From CAZEHS01 sp964424355 (GTDB lineage Bacteria; Bacillota; Clostridia; Peptostreptococcales; Acidaminobacteraceae): a stretch of DNA of 64,000 bases. The stretch covers positions 98,611 through 162,610 of the forward strand of contig CAYRIO010000006.1 of the NCBI GenBank assembly GCA_964424355.1, written 5' to 3'. Below the pieces are notes generated by a model. It worked only from the letters and a program-made list of their open reading frames with translations, searched no databases and was not told the DNA's origin. Numbering within the stretch: position 1 is the first letter of the stretch; every line of letters begins with the position of its first letter. Positions 32,440 through 42,076 of the stretch are shown here, one piece after another. The position numbers and the translations under genes are program-made.

Positions 32440-32988
32440 ATGGCAAAGGTTGAACGGATGAAAATCATTGATGATGAAATCTGTCTGTCCACTGCCGAGA
32501 TGAGCGCCTTACTTGGAGTTGATCGTGACACGCTGAGTAACTGGGGAAAGAAAGGCTGCCCGAAATCCGGGCATGGTTACTGGCCGCTGGCCCGGCTGCT
32601 GAGATGGCGGGGCATGGTAGGAAGCTCAGGCACAGAAACTGAGGAAGGGGTCCAAGGAAAAGCACTCACCACTCAGAAGCTGGAGGCAGAGGTAAGATAC
32701 AAGACTCTCCAGGCTGAGACCCAGGAGCTGAAGAACGCCATTGCTAAGGGCGAGTATCTGGAACGGTGCGATGTGGTTGGTGATCTGACCCGGTGCTTCA
32801 TGATTCTGAAGCGATCCCTCACTGGGGTGGTCCGGAAGATGACCACCATCGTTGGACCTTTCGTGGATCCGGTAACGGCCAGGCGAATTGAAACGGAACT
32901 GAATGAAGCGCTGCATGATGCCCTTGAGCAGCTCAGCGTGAATGGAGTGTATGTTGCCCATGGGACCAAGAAAAAGCGCACGGCGTAA
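32440..32988 (+). CDS. terS: Terminase small subunit (Nu1-like)
   Basis: This 182-residue protein recognises the packaging site. Its N-terminal winged helix-turn-helix (LSTAEMSALLGVDRDTLSNW) and YWPLARLLRW segment match the lambda Nu1 type, followed by a helical oligomerisation and large-subunit contact region. The ATG has AAGGAGGTGAGG upstream. It overlaps the large subunit by 47 bp. Confidence 0.87.
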   Translation: MAKVERMKIIDDEICLSTAEMSALLGVDRDTLSNWGKKGCPKSGHGYWPLARLLRWRGMVGSSGTETEEGVQGKALTTQKLEAEVRYKTLQAETQELKNAIAKGEYLERCDVVGDLTRCFMILKRSLTGVVRKMTTIVGPFVDPVTARRIETELNEALHDALEQLSVNGVYVAHGTKKKRTA

Positions 32989-34807
32989 ATATCCTGAATG
33001 GCTCCATGAAGCACTGCTCACCCTGAAGCCGCCGGAGAAAATCAGCGTCAGCCAGTGGGCCGACAAGCACCGGATATTGGACGAGAAAACAAGCGCCCAG
33101 CCCGGCCAGTGGAAAACAAACCTCACGCCATACCTGCAGGGAATCATGGATGCATTCAATGATCCCATAGCAGAAGAGATCATTTTCTGTAAGCCTACTC
33201 AGGTTGGGGGAACCGAGAGCCTGAACAATATGCTGGGTTACCTGATTTGTCAGGACCCGGCACCGGTGCTGGTGGTCTACCCCACGCTGGATCTGGCGGA
33301 GTTTGTTTCTAAGAACAGGCTGCAGCCGATGGTGGATTTGTCGCCTGCGATTAAAAGCAGGTACAGGATTCGGGATTCAAAGGATCTGGAGTTACAGTTT
33401 GAATCGATGTATGTGGTTCTGGCCGGAGCGAATTCCCCGGCGTCGCTTTCATCACGGCCTATCCGTTATCTGCTGCTGGACGAGGTGGATAAATACCCGC
33501 CGGCATCGGGCAGAGAATCGGATCCGATCTCTCTGGCCAGAGAGCGGACCAAGACCTTCGCATACAACAAGAAGATATTCATGGCATCCACCCCCACGCT
33601 GAAATCGGGGAACATCTGGAAGGCGTTGAACGGGGCCGATGAAATCCGTTATTACCATGTGCCGTGCCCACACTGCGGGCATTACCAGAAGCTTACCTTC
33701 AAGCAGGTGAAATGGCCCAAGGGCCTGACGGATCCCATGGAAATTCAGGAGCTGACATATTACGAGTGTGTCAACTGCAATGGCATTATCAATGATAGCC
33801 ACAAGCCCACAATGCTCAGGGCCGGACGCTGGACAGCGGAAGGACATTCCCGGGGAAGCGTGCGGAAGGTGGCTTTTCATATGAACACCCTTTATTCCCC
33901 CTGGGTGCGCTTCGGCGATGTGGCTTATGAGTTCAAGAAATCGAAAGACTTTCCGGACCTGCTGCGCAACTTCGTGAATTCATGGCTGGCCGAACCTTGG
34001 GAAGAAACCCAGGTGAAGATGAACCGGGATACCATCATGGATCATCAGTCGGAATATGAAGAGGGGATTGTTCCGGAAGAAGCCATGATCCTGACAGGGG
34101 GCGTGGACGTTCAGGAAGGACTCCTATACTGGACCATCCGAGCCTGGGGGCCGATGATGACCAGCTGGAATATTGCCCATGGTCAAGCCCGGTCCTTTGA
34201 AGACATTGAAGTGATCATGAATGGCTATTACCGAAAGCTCAGCGGCGAGCAGTTCAATGTGCATCTGTGCGCGATTGACTCAGGGGACCAGACAGAGGAT
34301 GTATATGATTTCTGTGCCATGAATCAGGACTGGGCCATCCCGGTTAAAGGAGCCAGCCATGCAATGCTGACCCGATACCGGATCAGTCAGATCGATAAAG
34401 TGAACAGCAAGGCTTACGGCATGCGGTTGGTGCTGGTATCGACTGATCAGTACAAGGATATGATTGCCGCCCGGCTGAACAGGCCCAACGGTAAAGGCTC
34501 ATGGATGGTTTTCAAGGGCTGCGATCTGGATTATGCGGAGCAGGTAACCGCCGAGCACAAAGTGATGGTGAAGCGGGGCGGCAGGGATGTGGAGGTTTGG
34601 CAAACCAAAACCCCAACGGCTGCGAATCACTACCTGGACACCGAAGTGTATGCCGCAACAGCAGCGGACCTGCTTTATGTACGGTATCTGCAGGAAGAAG
34701 AACCGCAGCCCTCAGCACCTCAGAGCCCACAACTGGACCAGACCCAGGGCCAGTGGCTTGGCGGCAATGACTGGATTAAAAGCGATAAAGGAGGTTGGAT
34801 CAAGTGA
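32942..34807 (+). CDS. terL: Terminase large subunit, GpA family
   Basis: The 621-residue packaging motor and nuclease belongs to the lambda GpA family. The ATPase half has a Walker A-like CKPTQVGGTES near residue 82 and Walker B YLLLDEVDKY near 177. A CPHCGHYQK...CVNCNG zinc-type insert near 240-280 is typical of the family. The nuclease half has GGVDVQEG and CAIDSGDQTEDVYDF acidic motifs. The start is uncertain between ATG 32942 and nearby in-frame ATGs at 32951 and 32960, since no strong ribosome site is seen. Confidence 0.92.
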   Translation: MECMLPMGPRKSARRKYPEWLHEALLTLKPPEKISVSQWADKHRILDEKTSAQPGQWKTNLTPYLQGIMDAFNDPIAEEIIFCKPTQVGGTESLNNMLGYLICQDPAPVLVVYPTLDLAEFVSKNRLQPMVDLSPAIKSRYRIRDSKDLELQFESMYVVLAGANSPASLSSRPIRYLLLDEVDKYPPASGRESDPISLARERTKTFAYNKKIFMASTPTLKSGNIWKALNGADEIRYYHVPCPHCGHYQKLTFKQVKWPKGLTDPMEIQELTYYECVNCNGIINDSHKPTMLRAGRWTAEGHSRGSVRKVAFHMNTLYSPWVRFGDVAYEFKKSKDFPDLLRNFVNSWLAEPWEETQVKMNRDTIMDHQSEYEEGIVPEEAMILTGGVDVQEGLLYWTIRAWGPMMTSWNIAHGQARSFEDIEVIMNGYYRKLSGEQFNVHLCAIDSGDQTEDVYDFCAMNQDWAIPVKGASHAMLTRYRISQIDKVNSKAYGMRLVLVSTDQYKDMIAARLNRPNGKGSWMVFKGCDLDYAEQVTAEHKVMVKRGGRDVEVWQTKTPTAANHYLDTEVYAATAADLLYVRYLQEEEPQPSAPQSPQLDQTQGQWLGGNDWIKSDKGGWIK

Positions 34808-35010
34808 ACGCTCAGGAACAATACGATTCGGTATGTGCCGCAATAGCAGCCATTGAAAGCGGCGCTCAGGAATACAGTATCGGCAGCAGAAGGGTGCGCC
34901 GCGGGGACTTGTCGGTGCTTTACAACGAACGGCGGCAGCTGCGGGCCGAGCTTGCAAGTGCGGACCCAGGCGGAATGACGATTACATCGGCAGTGTTCAA
35001 TGGGAGGTGA
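34804..35010 (+). CDS. gpW-like head-tail joining protein
   Basis: The 68-residue helical protein (YDSVCAAIAAIESGAQ, then GDLSVLYNERRQLRAEL) has the size and place of lambda gpW between terminase and portal. GTG 34804 is preferred over TTG 34795 because AAAGGAGG is correctly spaced only for the former. It overlaps the terL stop. Confidence 0.65.
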   Translation: MNAQEQYDSVCAAIAAIESGAQEYSIGSRRVRRGDLSVLYNERRQLRAELASADPGGMTITSAVFNGR

Positions 35011-35014
35011 CGGT

Positions 35015-36526
35015 TTGAACTGGATAGACAGAACCCTGATAGCCGTAGCCCCTCGATTTGCTTACAATCTGCAGGCCTGGCGTATGGCCGCACGGTCGGC
35101 CTACGATGCAGCCAGCACAGACCGGTCAAACTGGCGGGCTGTGAATGGCACGGCGGAACAAGTGGACAGCATGCACCGGGACACCATTCGGGGCAGAGCC
35201 AGGGACTTGGAGCGCAACAGCGATATTGCTGAAGGGATTGTGCTGGCTTATGAGCGGAATGTGGTTGGCACCGGTTTCAGACTTCAGGGCCGGGTTTTAA
35301 AATCGGACCTGAGCGAAGATGAAGAAATGAACCGGAAGCTGGAGCTGCTCTGGAAAGACTGGTGCCGGCCAAGGAATTGCGATGTTACCGGGCAGCAGAG
35401 TTTTTCCGAGATCATGCGCATGGTGGTCCGCCGCATGCGGGTGGACGGCGGGATATTCATCATCAAAACCTATACCGAAGGGGGCCCCGTTCCCCTCTGC
35501 CTTCAGGCCAGAGAAGTGGATGAGCTGGACACGAATCTTTCAAACAGGCTGCCAAACGGCAACCGGATCGTAGGCGGCAAGGAACTGGACAGGCACAATA
35601 AGCCGGTTGCGTATCACTTCAAGCAGTATACCCCTGATGGCTATTACACAGGGGCGACTGAGCGGATTGAGGCAAAGCGGGTCATTGATCTCTTCATCAA
35701 GCGGCGGCCAACGCAAATCCGGGAAATGTCTCCGATGGCTGTGAGCATTCCCCGCGTGAAGGAAGCCAATGAATTCATGGAGGCGGTAGGCGTTAAGGAG
35801 CGTGTGGCGGCCTGTCTTTCGGCTTTCATTGTTCGGGCCACGCCTGGCGCCGGTCAGATAGGCCGGATTTCTCAGAAGGACAACGGATCATCTGCCTATA
35901 CCGGGCGCACGTTGACGCCTGGCATGATGTTCGAACTGCAGCCCGGCGAGGATGTAAAGACCGTGATCCCGCCCAACGGCGCCACCAACGCCCGGGACTT
36001 TGTATCTGTTCAGCAGCGGATGGCAGGAGCGGGGCAAGGCCTGAGCTACGAGGTTATCTCCCGGGATATGAGCCAGGTGAATTATTCAAGCGCCAGGCAG
36101 GGCCTTCTGGAGGACCAGGTAACATATAAGATTCTTCAGCAGTATCTGATCGATCACTTCCTCACCGAGGTGTATACGGATTTTGTTATCTCTGCCGTGC
36201 TTTCAAATGCGGTGGTTATAAAGGATTTCTGGCAGGACAAGGAACGGTATCTGCAGCATGAATGGATTCCTCCGGGTTGGAGCTGGATTGATCCACTGAA
36301 AGAGGCCTTGGGAAATCAGAAGGCACTGGACAGTAACCTAGACACCCTGGCCAGGGTGTGCGCTGCATCCGGCCTTGATTGGCGTGAAGTGATGGAGCAA
36401 AGAGCCCGGGAACTGAAATTGATGAAGGACCTGGGGATTGTCGTTGAGAAAGGGGGAAATACTTTTGCCGAACAAAATCAAGAACCGAACCAATCTGGTT
36501 CGGATGGAAACGGCAGCTCAGATTAG
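35015..36526 (+). CDS. Phage portal protein, lambda family
   Basis: The 503-residue portal forms the ring through which DNA enters the capsid. It matches the lambda gpB family (PF05136), with AYDAASTDRSNWRAVNG near the start, ERNSDIAEGIVLAYERNVVG, and YSSARQGLLEDQ in the C-terminal third. The start is taken as TTG 35015 with GGGAGGTGA upstream. Its end overlaps the protease-capsid gene by 62 bp. Confidence 0.9.
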   Translation: MNWIDRTLIAVAPRFAYNLQAWRMAARSAYDAASTDRSNWRAVNGTAEQVDSMHRDTIRGRARDLERNSDIAEGIVLAYERNVVGTGFRLQGRVLKSDLSEDEEMNRKLELLWKDWCRPRNCDVTGQQSFSEIMRMVVRRMRVDGGIFIIKTYTEGGPVPLCLQAREVDELDTNLSNRLPNGNRIVGGKELDRHNKPVAYHFKQYTPDGYYTGATERIEAKRVIDLFIKRRPTQIREMSPMAVSIPRVKEANEFMEAVGVKERVAACLSAFIVRATPGAGQIGRISQKDNGSSAYTGRTLTPGMMFELQPGEDVKTVIPPNGATNARDFVSVQQRMAGAGQGLSYEVISRDMSQVNYSSARQGLLEDQVTYKILQQYLIDHFLTEVYTDFVISAVLSNAVVIKDFWQDKERYLQHEWIPPGWSWIDPLKEALGNQKALDSNLDTLARVCAASGLDWREVMEQRARELKLMKDLGIVVEKGGNTFAEQNQEPNQSGSDGNGSSD

Positions 36527-38399
36527 AGCGGTTGAGGGAAGTGAGAAGCAGTTTGAGCTTTCATTCTCCAGTGAGCTGCCCTATCCGCGCTGGTTTGGAA
36601 ATGAAGTGCTTTGCCATGACACGGGAGCGGTTGACTTAGCTCGGCTCAACGCAATCGGCGTTGTCCTGTTCAATCATGGCAGGGATGTGCTGGGTGGAAT
36701 TCCTGTCGGCAAGGTGATCCGTGCATGGCTGGACGAAGCCACAAAGCGGTGCAAGGCAATTGTGGAATTCGACAGTGATGAACAGAGTGATCTGATCAGA
36801 CAGAAAGTCGAGAGCGGCACCCTGAAAGGGGTTTCTGTTGGTTACAAGGTTGACTGCTGGGAGACGATTGCCGCAGGAAAAACCAGCTCAAACGGCAGAT
36901 TTCAGGGCCCGGCGGAAGTGGCCACCAAGTGGTTTGCTTACGAGATTTCAATTGTTTCCGTGCCGGCGGATGAAACCGTTGGCGTAGGAAGAAGCTTCGA
37001 GGAACCTCAACCGGCCGCAAGCCGTGAGGATAGTGAGACTCAAACGAACAAGGAGGAAAAGGAACGTATGAATGAAGATGAGAAAAAATTGAAGGCTGAA
37101 GAAGCACAGCGGGCGCTTGAGGTTGAGGCTCAAAGACAGGAAGCGGTGAAGATGGAACGGCAGCGGGTTACCGATGTATCGGTCCTTTGCCGTGAATTCG
37201 GCGTGGAACCCCAGGATCATATTGCACAGGGAAGATCCCTTGATGAGGTGCGGGCCATGGTTCTTGAAGAAATGAAGAAGCGGAATGCACCTTCAGCCGG
37301 CGGCACAGTGGAAGTGCTGAAGGATGAAGGGGATAAATTCCGGACAGCGGCTTCGGATGCTATCCTCCTCAGATCCGGAATTCGGATTGATAAACCGGCT
37401 GATGGCTCCCATGAACTCCGTGGACTCAGCCTGCGGGATCTGGCCATTGAATCCCTGCGCATGGTGGGCGTTGAAGGTGCGGCGCGCTTTGACAATGACC
37501 GCCTATTCCGGGATGCTCTGACAGCCGGCGGCGCCTTCGGTTCCATCATGGACAATACCGTGAACAAGTCCATGAAAACTGCCTACACGGCCCAGGGCAC
37601 AACCTTCGATGCATGGACCTCCAAGGGTTCCAACCCGGACTTCAAGGCAGTGAAGAAGTATCAGATTTCCGAGGCTGGCGATCTTGAAAGGATTCCGGAA
37701 AATGGGGAATTCAAGCATGACGAAATGAAGGACGAAGGCGTAAGCACGGCGCTGCTCACTTTCGGTAAACAGTTCAGCATTTCTCGTCAGGCCCTGATCA
37801 ACGATGATATCAGCGTGCTCACCAAGCTGCCGGCAGCATATGTTCGGGCCGCCCGCCGTGGCATCAACCGGGGCGTGTACCAAATGCTCGGCACCAATCC
37901 CAGCATTTATGATGGCACAGCGCTGTTCCATGCAAACCACGCCAACCTTGCAACATCTAATGCAGCCATCAGTGTTGCGGCTGTAGGTGCTGCCCGTGCC
38001 GCCATGCGTAAGCAGAAGAACCTGCGCGGCAACGAGATCCTGAACATTGCCCCCAAGTTCCTGATCGTGCCGGCGGCATTGGAAACCGATGCTGAGAAGT
38101 TTGCAGTATCCATCGCGGATCCTTCGCAGGCAAACCCCAACGTGATCAATCCCTTCGCACGGAAGCTGACCATCATTGCCGATGCCGAGCTGGATGCCCA
38201 CTCTGCAACTGCCTGGTACCTGGCCGCTGATCCTGCGGACTGCGACAACATCGAGGTAACCTACCTCAATGGGTCCGATATGCCGATGCTTGAATCCCAG
38301 ATTTCCTTTGATCAGCTGGGCATGAAGTGGAGAATCTACATCGATTACGGCATCACTGTCCTGGATTACCGGGGCATGCACAAGAACATCGGCGTATAA
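36465..38399 (+). CDS. Prohead protease-scaffold-major capsid fusion protein
   Basis: One 644-residue frame carries three modules. Residues 1-190 are an HK97-type prohead protease with His in GVVLFNHGRD and Ser in LKGVSVGYKV. Residues 190-300 are a charged coiled-coil scaffold. Residues 310-644 are a Mu gpT-like major capsid protein ending YGITVLDYRGMHKNIGV. Self-cleavage should free the capsid part. TTG 36465 is chosen because AAGGGGG is correctly spaced. Such fusions are known in tailed phages. No separate capsid start was seen. Confidence 0.88.
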   Translation: MPNKIKNRTNLVRMETAAQIRAVEGSEKQFELSFSSELPYPRWFGNEVLCHDTGAVDLARLNAIGVVLFNHGRDVLGGIPVGKVIRAWLDEATKRCKAIVEFDSDEQSDLIRQKVESGTLKGVSVGYKVDCWETIAAGKTSSNGRFQGPAEVATKWFAYEISIVSVPADETVGVGRSFEEPQPAASREDSETQTNKEEKERMNEDEKKLKAEEAQRALEVEAQRQEAVKMERQRVTDVSVLCREFGVEPQDHIAQGRSLDEVRAMVLEEMKKRNAPSAGGTVEVLKDEGDKFRTAASDAILLRSGIRIDKPADGSHELRGLSLRDLAIESLRMVGVEGAARFDNDRLFRDALTAGGAFGSIMDNTVNKSMKTAYTAQGTTFDAWTSKGSNPDFKAVKKYQISEAGDLERIPENGEFKHDEMKDEGVSTALLTFGKQFSISRQALINDDISVLTKLPAAYVRAARRGINRGVYQMLGTNPSIYDGTALFHANHANLATSNAAISVAAVGAARAAMRKQKNLRGNEILNIAPKFLIVPAALETDAEKFAVSIADPSQANPNVINPFARKLTIIADAELDAHSATAWYLAADPADCDNIEVTYLNGSDMPMLESQISFDQLGMKWRIYIDYGITVLDYRGMHKNIGV

Positions 38400-38423
38400 G
38401 CCGGAGAAAGCGAGGGCTGAAAT

Positions 38424-38747
38424 ATGAGAACATTTATTCAAAAGGGTAACAGCATTGACTATTCAAACAGCGGTGCAGCTATTGCCTACCACGATGTGGT
38501 TCCCCTTGGCAGCCGGATTGGCGTAGCGCAGAGCGCTATCGCATCTGGCGCTGTCGGAGCCATGGAGGTAACCGGCATCTGGGAAATGGACGCTGAAACA
38601 GGCGTGGCTTGGGCCATTGGCGATGCGCTCTATTGGGACAACACCGGAAAGAAGTTGACGAAAACCGCTTCTGCCAACACTGCTGCAGGATGGTGCACAG
38701 AGGTTAAGGCCTCTGCCGCTGCTCTTGGCAAAGTAAAGATCGGATAG
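38424..38747 (+). CDS. DUF2190 family capsid-associated protein
   Basis: The 107-residue protein matches DUF2190 (PF09956): SIDYSNSGAAIAYHDVV, a middle WEMDAETGVAWAIGDALYWD and a closing TAAGWCTEV. Members sit after the capsid gene and are thought to be decoration or minor capsid proteins. Confidence 0.8.
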   Translation: MRTFIQKGNSIDYSNSGAAIAYHDVVPLGSRIGVAQSAIASGAVGAMEVTGIWEMDAETGVAWAIGDALYWDNTGKKLTKTASANTAAGWCTEVKASAAALGKVKIG

Positions 38748-38755
38748 GTGGAGCG

Positions 38756-39049
38756 ATGATCCGATTGCTGAACGGCCTGAATATGGGAGGCCAGCTGATT
38801 CCAGCAGAAACAGTGCTGGTGCTGGCTCCTGAAATGGAAGAAAAGCTGATTGCAGGGAAATCCGCAGAGAGGGTTGCCACGCAGGCGTATGCGGTAGAAG
38901 AGCAGGCGCCTGTGAATGAAAAGCCCCCTGAGGATGCGCAGACTCCTGGAGAGGATGCCGACACCCAGCCGGCTGAAGAGCCGGGCGCTGAGAATCCGGA
39001 AACGGATGAAGTGATCCCTGAGGAAAAACCGGCCAAGAAGCAAAAATAG
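38756..39049 (+). CDS. Phage structural-region protein with acidic tail, 97 aa
   Basis: A short folded N-terminus (LLNGLNMGGQLIPAETVLVL) precedes a disordered Pro/Glu-rich C-terminal half ending KPAKKQK. It starts after GGTGGAGCG. It may be a head completion or decoration protein; this rests on position only. Confidence 0.5.
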   Translation: MIRLLNGLNMGGQLIPAETVLVLAPEMEEKLIAGKSAERVATQAYAVEEQAPVNEKPPEDAQTPGEDADTQPAEEPGAENPETDEVIPEEKPAKKQK

Positions 39050-39067
39050 GGGGGAGTATTCTCCCCC
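39050..39067 (+). other. Strong hairpin between head genes
   Basis: A 7-bp all-strong stem GGGGGAG/CTCCCCC around TATT lies directly after the stop codon and before the next ribosome site. It has no T tail, so mRNA stabilisation or processing is more likely than termination. Confidence 0.45.
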
Positions 39068-39090
39068 GCCCTTAGGGGGAGTGAAGGTCT

Positions 39091-39411
39091 ATGTCTAAAT
39101 TCAAAGATTTGATTGCTGCGGATATTGGCAACGTGTTCATGAACCCCGATGAATTTGCCGAGCCCCACACAGTGGACGGGGTTTCCATGGTCGTGACCGT
39201 GGACAACGACCGGCTGAAGGAGCGGAGCAAGAAGGAATACGACGGACTGAGCGTGGGCGAGCTGCTGTTTTTCGCCCCCGCTGCAGCTTTTACAAAGCGC
39301 CCGGTCCAGGACAGGCCCATGAATTTCGACGGCCGGGCCATGATTGTGTTCGATGTGCGGGAGGATCTGGGCATGCTGGAGATCATTCTGAACCAGAACA
39401 GGGGGCGGTAA
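39091..39411 (+). CDS. Head-tail connector (Gifsy-2/lambda FII-like position)
   Basis: The 106-residue protein has FMNPDEFAEPHTVDG and ends ILNQNRGR. This resembles the phage family sometimes annotated as ATP-binding sugar transporter from Gifsy-2, which is really a head-tail joining protein. It lies between head and tail genes as expected. Confidence 0.6.
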   Translation: MSKFKDLIAADIGNVFMNPDEFAEPHTVDGVSMVVTVDNDRLKERSKKEYDGLSVGELLFFAPAAAFTKRPVQDRPMNFDGRAMIVFDVREDLGMLEIILNQNRGR

Positions 39412-39413
39412 CG

Positions 39414-40082
39414 ATGGTGGAGCTGACGGTGGATGAAAAGGTGTATAAATCCATGACCGTTGCGTTCAAGGACTTTCCAAAGGAATGCGACATTGCTACC
39501 TATCACGCCATCAACCGGACCCTGGACAGCTGCAAAAGCAAGCTGGGCCGGATCATCCGAACACGGTATGCGGTGGATAAGAAAGCCATTGAGGAAACCA
39601 TGCGGGTGAACCGGCCATCCCAGAGGGATCCTTCCGCCAGCATTTCCTTCACCGGCTATACGCTGAGTATGGCCCACTTTCCCCACACGCCGGGCACGCC
39701 CCGGAAAAACAAATACCAAGTGCGCACAGAAATCATCAAGGGCGGCAAAATCGGCATGGGGCGCAAGGCATTTATCGCTCCAACCGGCGCCATGTCCGCG
39801 GATAAAGTGCAGTTCAATGTGTTTGCCCGGAAGGGGCCCTATGTGACGCCGTCGGCAAAAAGCAGCTGGTCGGGGCGCACTTATAAAACCGGGCCCAAGC
39901 GGGGAATGCAGATTCTGCGGCAGGAGATCGCGCCGATCCGGACGCTTTCAGTGCCCCAGATGGTCACCAACGCCAATGTGGCCGAGGAGATTCTGGCCCA
40001 TGCCGGAGAGGTATTTGAAAAACGGCTGGCCCATGAGCTGGAACGGGCCATTATGAACATAGACAAGAAGGTGAAGAAATGA
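39414..40082 (+). CDS. Minor tail protein Z-like
   Basis: The 222-residue protein (ATYHAINRTLDSCKSKLGRI, then a basic middle with KGPYVTP) resembles lambda gpZ-type minor tail or tail-completion proteins. It overlaps the next gene by ATGA. It probably acts at the head-proximal end of the tail. Confidence 0.6.
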   Translation: MVELTVDEKVYKSMTVAFKDFPKECDIATYHAINRTLDSCKSKLGRIIRTRYAVDKKAIEETMRVNRPSQRDPSASISFTGYTLSMAHFPHTPGTPRKNKYQVRTEIIKGGKIGMGRKAFIAPTGAMSADKVQFNVFARKGPYVTPSAKSSWSGRTYKTGPKRGMQILRQEIAPIRTLSVPQMVTNANVAEEILAHAGEVFEKRLAHELERAIMNIDKKVKK

Positions 40083-40612
40083 TGAACGTAAGCGTGCTGG
40101 ACACGGTGAAGGCATTCCTGGAAGAAAAAGTGGCATCGAAGATACAGCTGCAGCGGTCCGAGCCGGAGGAATCAGGCGAATACGCCCTGATGCATCCCAA
40201 CGTATTCGTGGGCTGGGTACCGCCAGAGGGCTATCTGCCGGTAGGAATCACGGCGGCCATTCCCTGCATTGTCGTGGGGATGGATACCGGGGAGGATGAC
40301 CGGGTTGAGAAAGAAACCCTGGCCATCCGGCTTTCCCTGGCTGTGTATGATCCCGGTCTTCATGACCCGGAAAATCCTGGCCCCTTCGGCTATACTCCCA
40401 GCCTCGAAGGTTACCGGAATCTTGTGAACTTTACCGACCATACCCGGGCGGAGCTACTGAAGCATCACCGCATCGGCAATCTCAGCCTGGAGGGGCCGGT
40501 GAAGTGGGGGATCTATAAAGACCAGCCCTGGCCCTACTGGTACAGCTACATTACCCTGACCCTGCGCCAGCCCAGCTATCCGGCGGTGCAGGCCAGAAAA
40601 CTAGTCGACTAA
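40079..40612 (+). CDS. Tail completion/terminator-like protein
   Basis: The 177-residue protein has TAAIPCIVVGMDTGEDD, a middle LAIRLSLAVYDPG and a tryptophan-rich PWPYWYSYITLTLRQP. This is the pattern of small proteins preceding the sheath gene in contractile-tail prophages. Two ATG codons are adjacent at the start. Confidence 0.55.
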   Translation: MMNVSVLDTVKAFLEEKVASKIQLQRSEPEESGEYALMHPNVFVGWVPPEGYLPVGITAAIPCIVVGMDTGEDDRVEKETLAIRLSLAVYDPGLHDPENPGPFGYTPSLEGYRNLVNFTDHTRAELLKHHRIGNLSLEGPVKWGIYKDQPWPYWYSYITLTLRQPSYPAVQARKLVD

Positions 40613-40624
40613 AGAGGTGATTAA

Positions 40625-42076
40625 ATGCCATACAAACACGGAGGCTTTGCGGAGCTGCAGGGCACCCAGGACATGGTGGCCCCTTCCGGGGGCGCCACGC
40701 TGCCGGTGTACTTCGGCCGGCTGCCGGTGCACCAGCTGGAGGATTTCAGCGCCGCGGTGAACCGGCCCCTGCTGGTAAGCAGCCTGGCCGATGCCACACG
40801 GCAGGGCGGCTACAGCGACAACTGGGCGGATTTCGACCTGTGCGAAGCTATTTATGCCCATTTCAATAACGACATCGGACCGGTGGGCCCTATCGTCCTG
40901 GTCAACGTTCTGGATCCCGGCAACATGGTGCTGGAAGAGCAGACAGCCAGCGTTGCTCTGACGCGGAACGTCGGCGTCATCAGCCGCGACGATGTGATCC
41001 TGAAGACTGTTTCCATCGCCGGAAAGGTGCGGGGAACGGACTTTACTGCTGAGTACACGCCGGCCGGCGACAAGGTGACGATTACAGACCTGACCGGCGC
41101 CCTGGTGAGCCCGGTGACTGTCGCTTTCGACGCTGTACTTCCGGACGATGTGGAGGCTGCAGAGGTGATCGGCGGCACGGCGGTTTCCGGCGTAAAGACC
41201 GGCATTGCCGTGGTCGACCTGGTATACCTGACCCACAACATGATCCCCACGATTATGGACGCCCCGGCATGGAGCCACATTTCCACGGTGGATGCGGCCC
41301 TGAAAGCCGGAGCGCAGAAAATCAACGGCCACTGGTACGCCTGGGTGAACAGCAATATCGACTGCAGCGCTACTGGGGCCGACACCATCGCCGAGGCGAA
41401 GACCTGGAAGAACACCAACGGCTACGACGGTGCCGGGGAGGCTCCCTGCTGGCCCATGGCCCTGAACGCGGGAAAGAAGTTCCACCTCTCAACGCTGGCC
41501 ACTGTGACGATGCAGCGGGTGGATTTCGACAACGACAACACGCCCCACGAAACGCCCTCGAACAAGCCGGTGGATGTAACCGGCATGTGTCTGGCCGACG
41601 GCACTCCCATCGTGTTCGACCAGATGCAGGCCAACGACCTCAACAGCAAAGGCATCCGCACCCTCAGCTACTGGGGCGGCCGCTGGGTACTGTGGGGGCC
41701 TCACACCGGCGCCTATGAGTTCGGCAAGGACATGGATCCCCGGGAGAAGTTCGACTGCTCGGTGCGGATGCTCTACCACCTGATGAACGGCTTCCAACTG
41801 AAGTACGGCATGCTGGTGGATAAGCCCATGAACCGGGCCATGGTGGATACCATCCTCAACGATTTCCAGCGGTATCTGGACGGCCTTGTGGCAAAAGGGG
41901 CCCTTCTGTACGGGGAGATCCGGTTCACGGAGCTCAGCAATCCCACCAGCGACATCGTGGAAGGGGATTTCGACTTTGATATCGCCACAACCACAACCCC
42001 GCCGGGCAAGAGCCTGACGGCGAAGATCGCCTATACCATCAAGGGCTTTAGCGCCCTGTTCGGAGGTGCCGCATGA
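40625..42076 (+). CDS. Contractile tail sheath protein
   Basis: The 483-residue sheath identifies the phage as having a contractile tail. It has the sheath-type C-terminal region (LSYWGGRWVLWGPHTGAY, then a helical VDTILNDFQRYLDGLV) and a central variable insertion domain rich in Thr and Val. It follows the tail-completion gene by 12 bp and overlaps the tube gene by ATGA. Confidence 0.88.
   Translation: MPYKHGGFAELQGTQDMVAPSGGATLPVYFGRLPVHQLEDFSAAVNRPLLVSSLADATRQGGYSDNWADFDLCEAIYAHFNNDIGPVGPIVLVNVLDPGNMVLEEQTASVALTRNVGVISRDDVILKTVSIAGKVRGTDFTAEYTPAGDKVTITDLTGALVSPVTVAFDAVLPDDVEAAEVIGGTAVSGVKTGIAVVDLVYLTHNMIPTIMDAPAWSHISTVDAALKAGAQKINGHWYAWVNSNIDCSATGADTIAEAKTWKNTNGYDGAGEAPCWPMALNAGKKFHLSTLATVTMQRVDFDNDNTPHETPSNKPVDVTGMCLADGTPIVFDQMQANDLNSKGIRTLSYWGGRWVLWGPHTGAYEFGKDMDPREKFDCSVRMLYHLMNGFQLKYGMLVDKPMNRAMVDTILNDFQRYLDGLVAKGALLYGEIRFTELSNPTSDIVEGDFDFDIATTTTPPGKSLTAKIAYTIKGFSALFGGAA

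Noticed and set aside
37503..38441. 312-codon leftward frame opposite the capsid region
   Set aside because: Antisense to a clear capsid gene, with no promoter or ribosome site.
40601..41485. 294-codon leftward frame opposite the sheath gene
   Set aside because: Shadow frame; the sheath protein on the plus strand accounts for the sequence.
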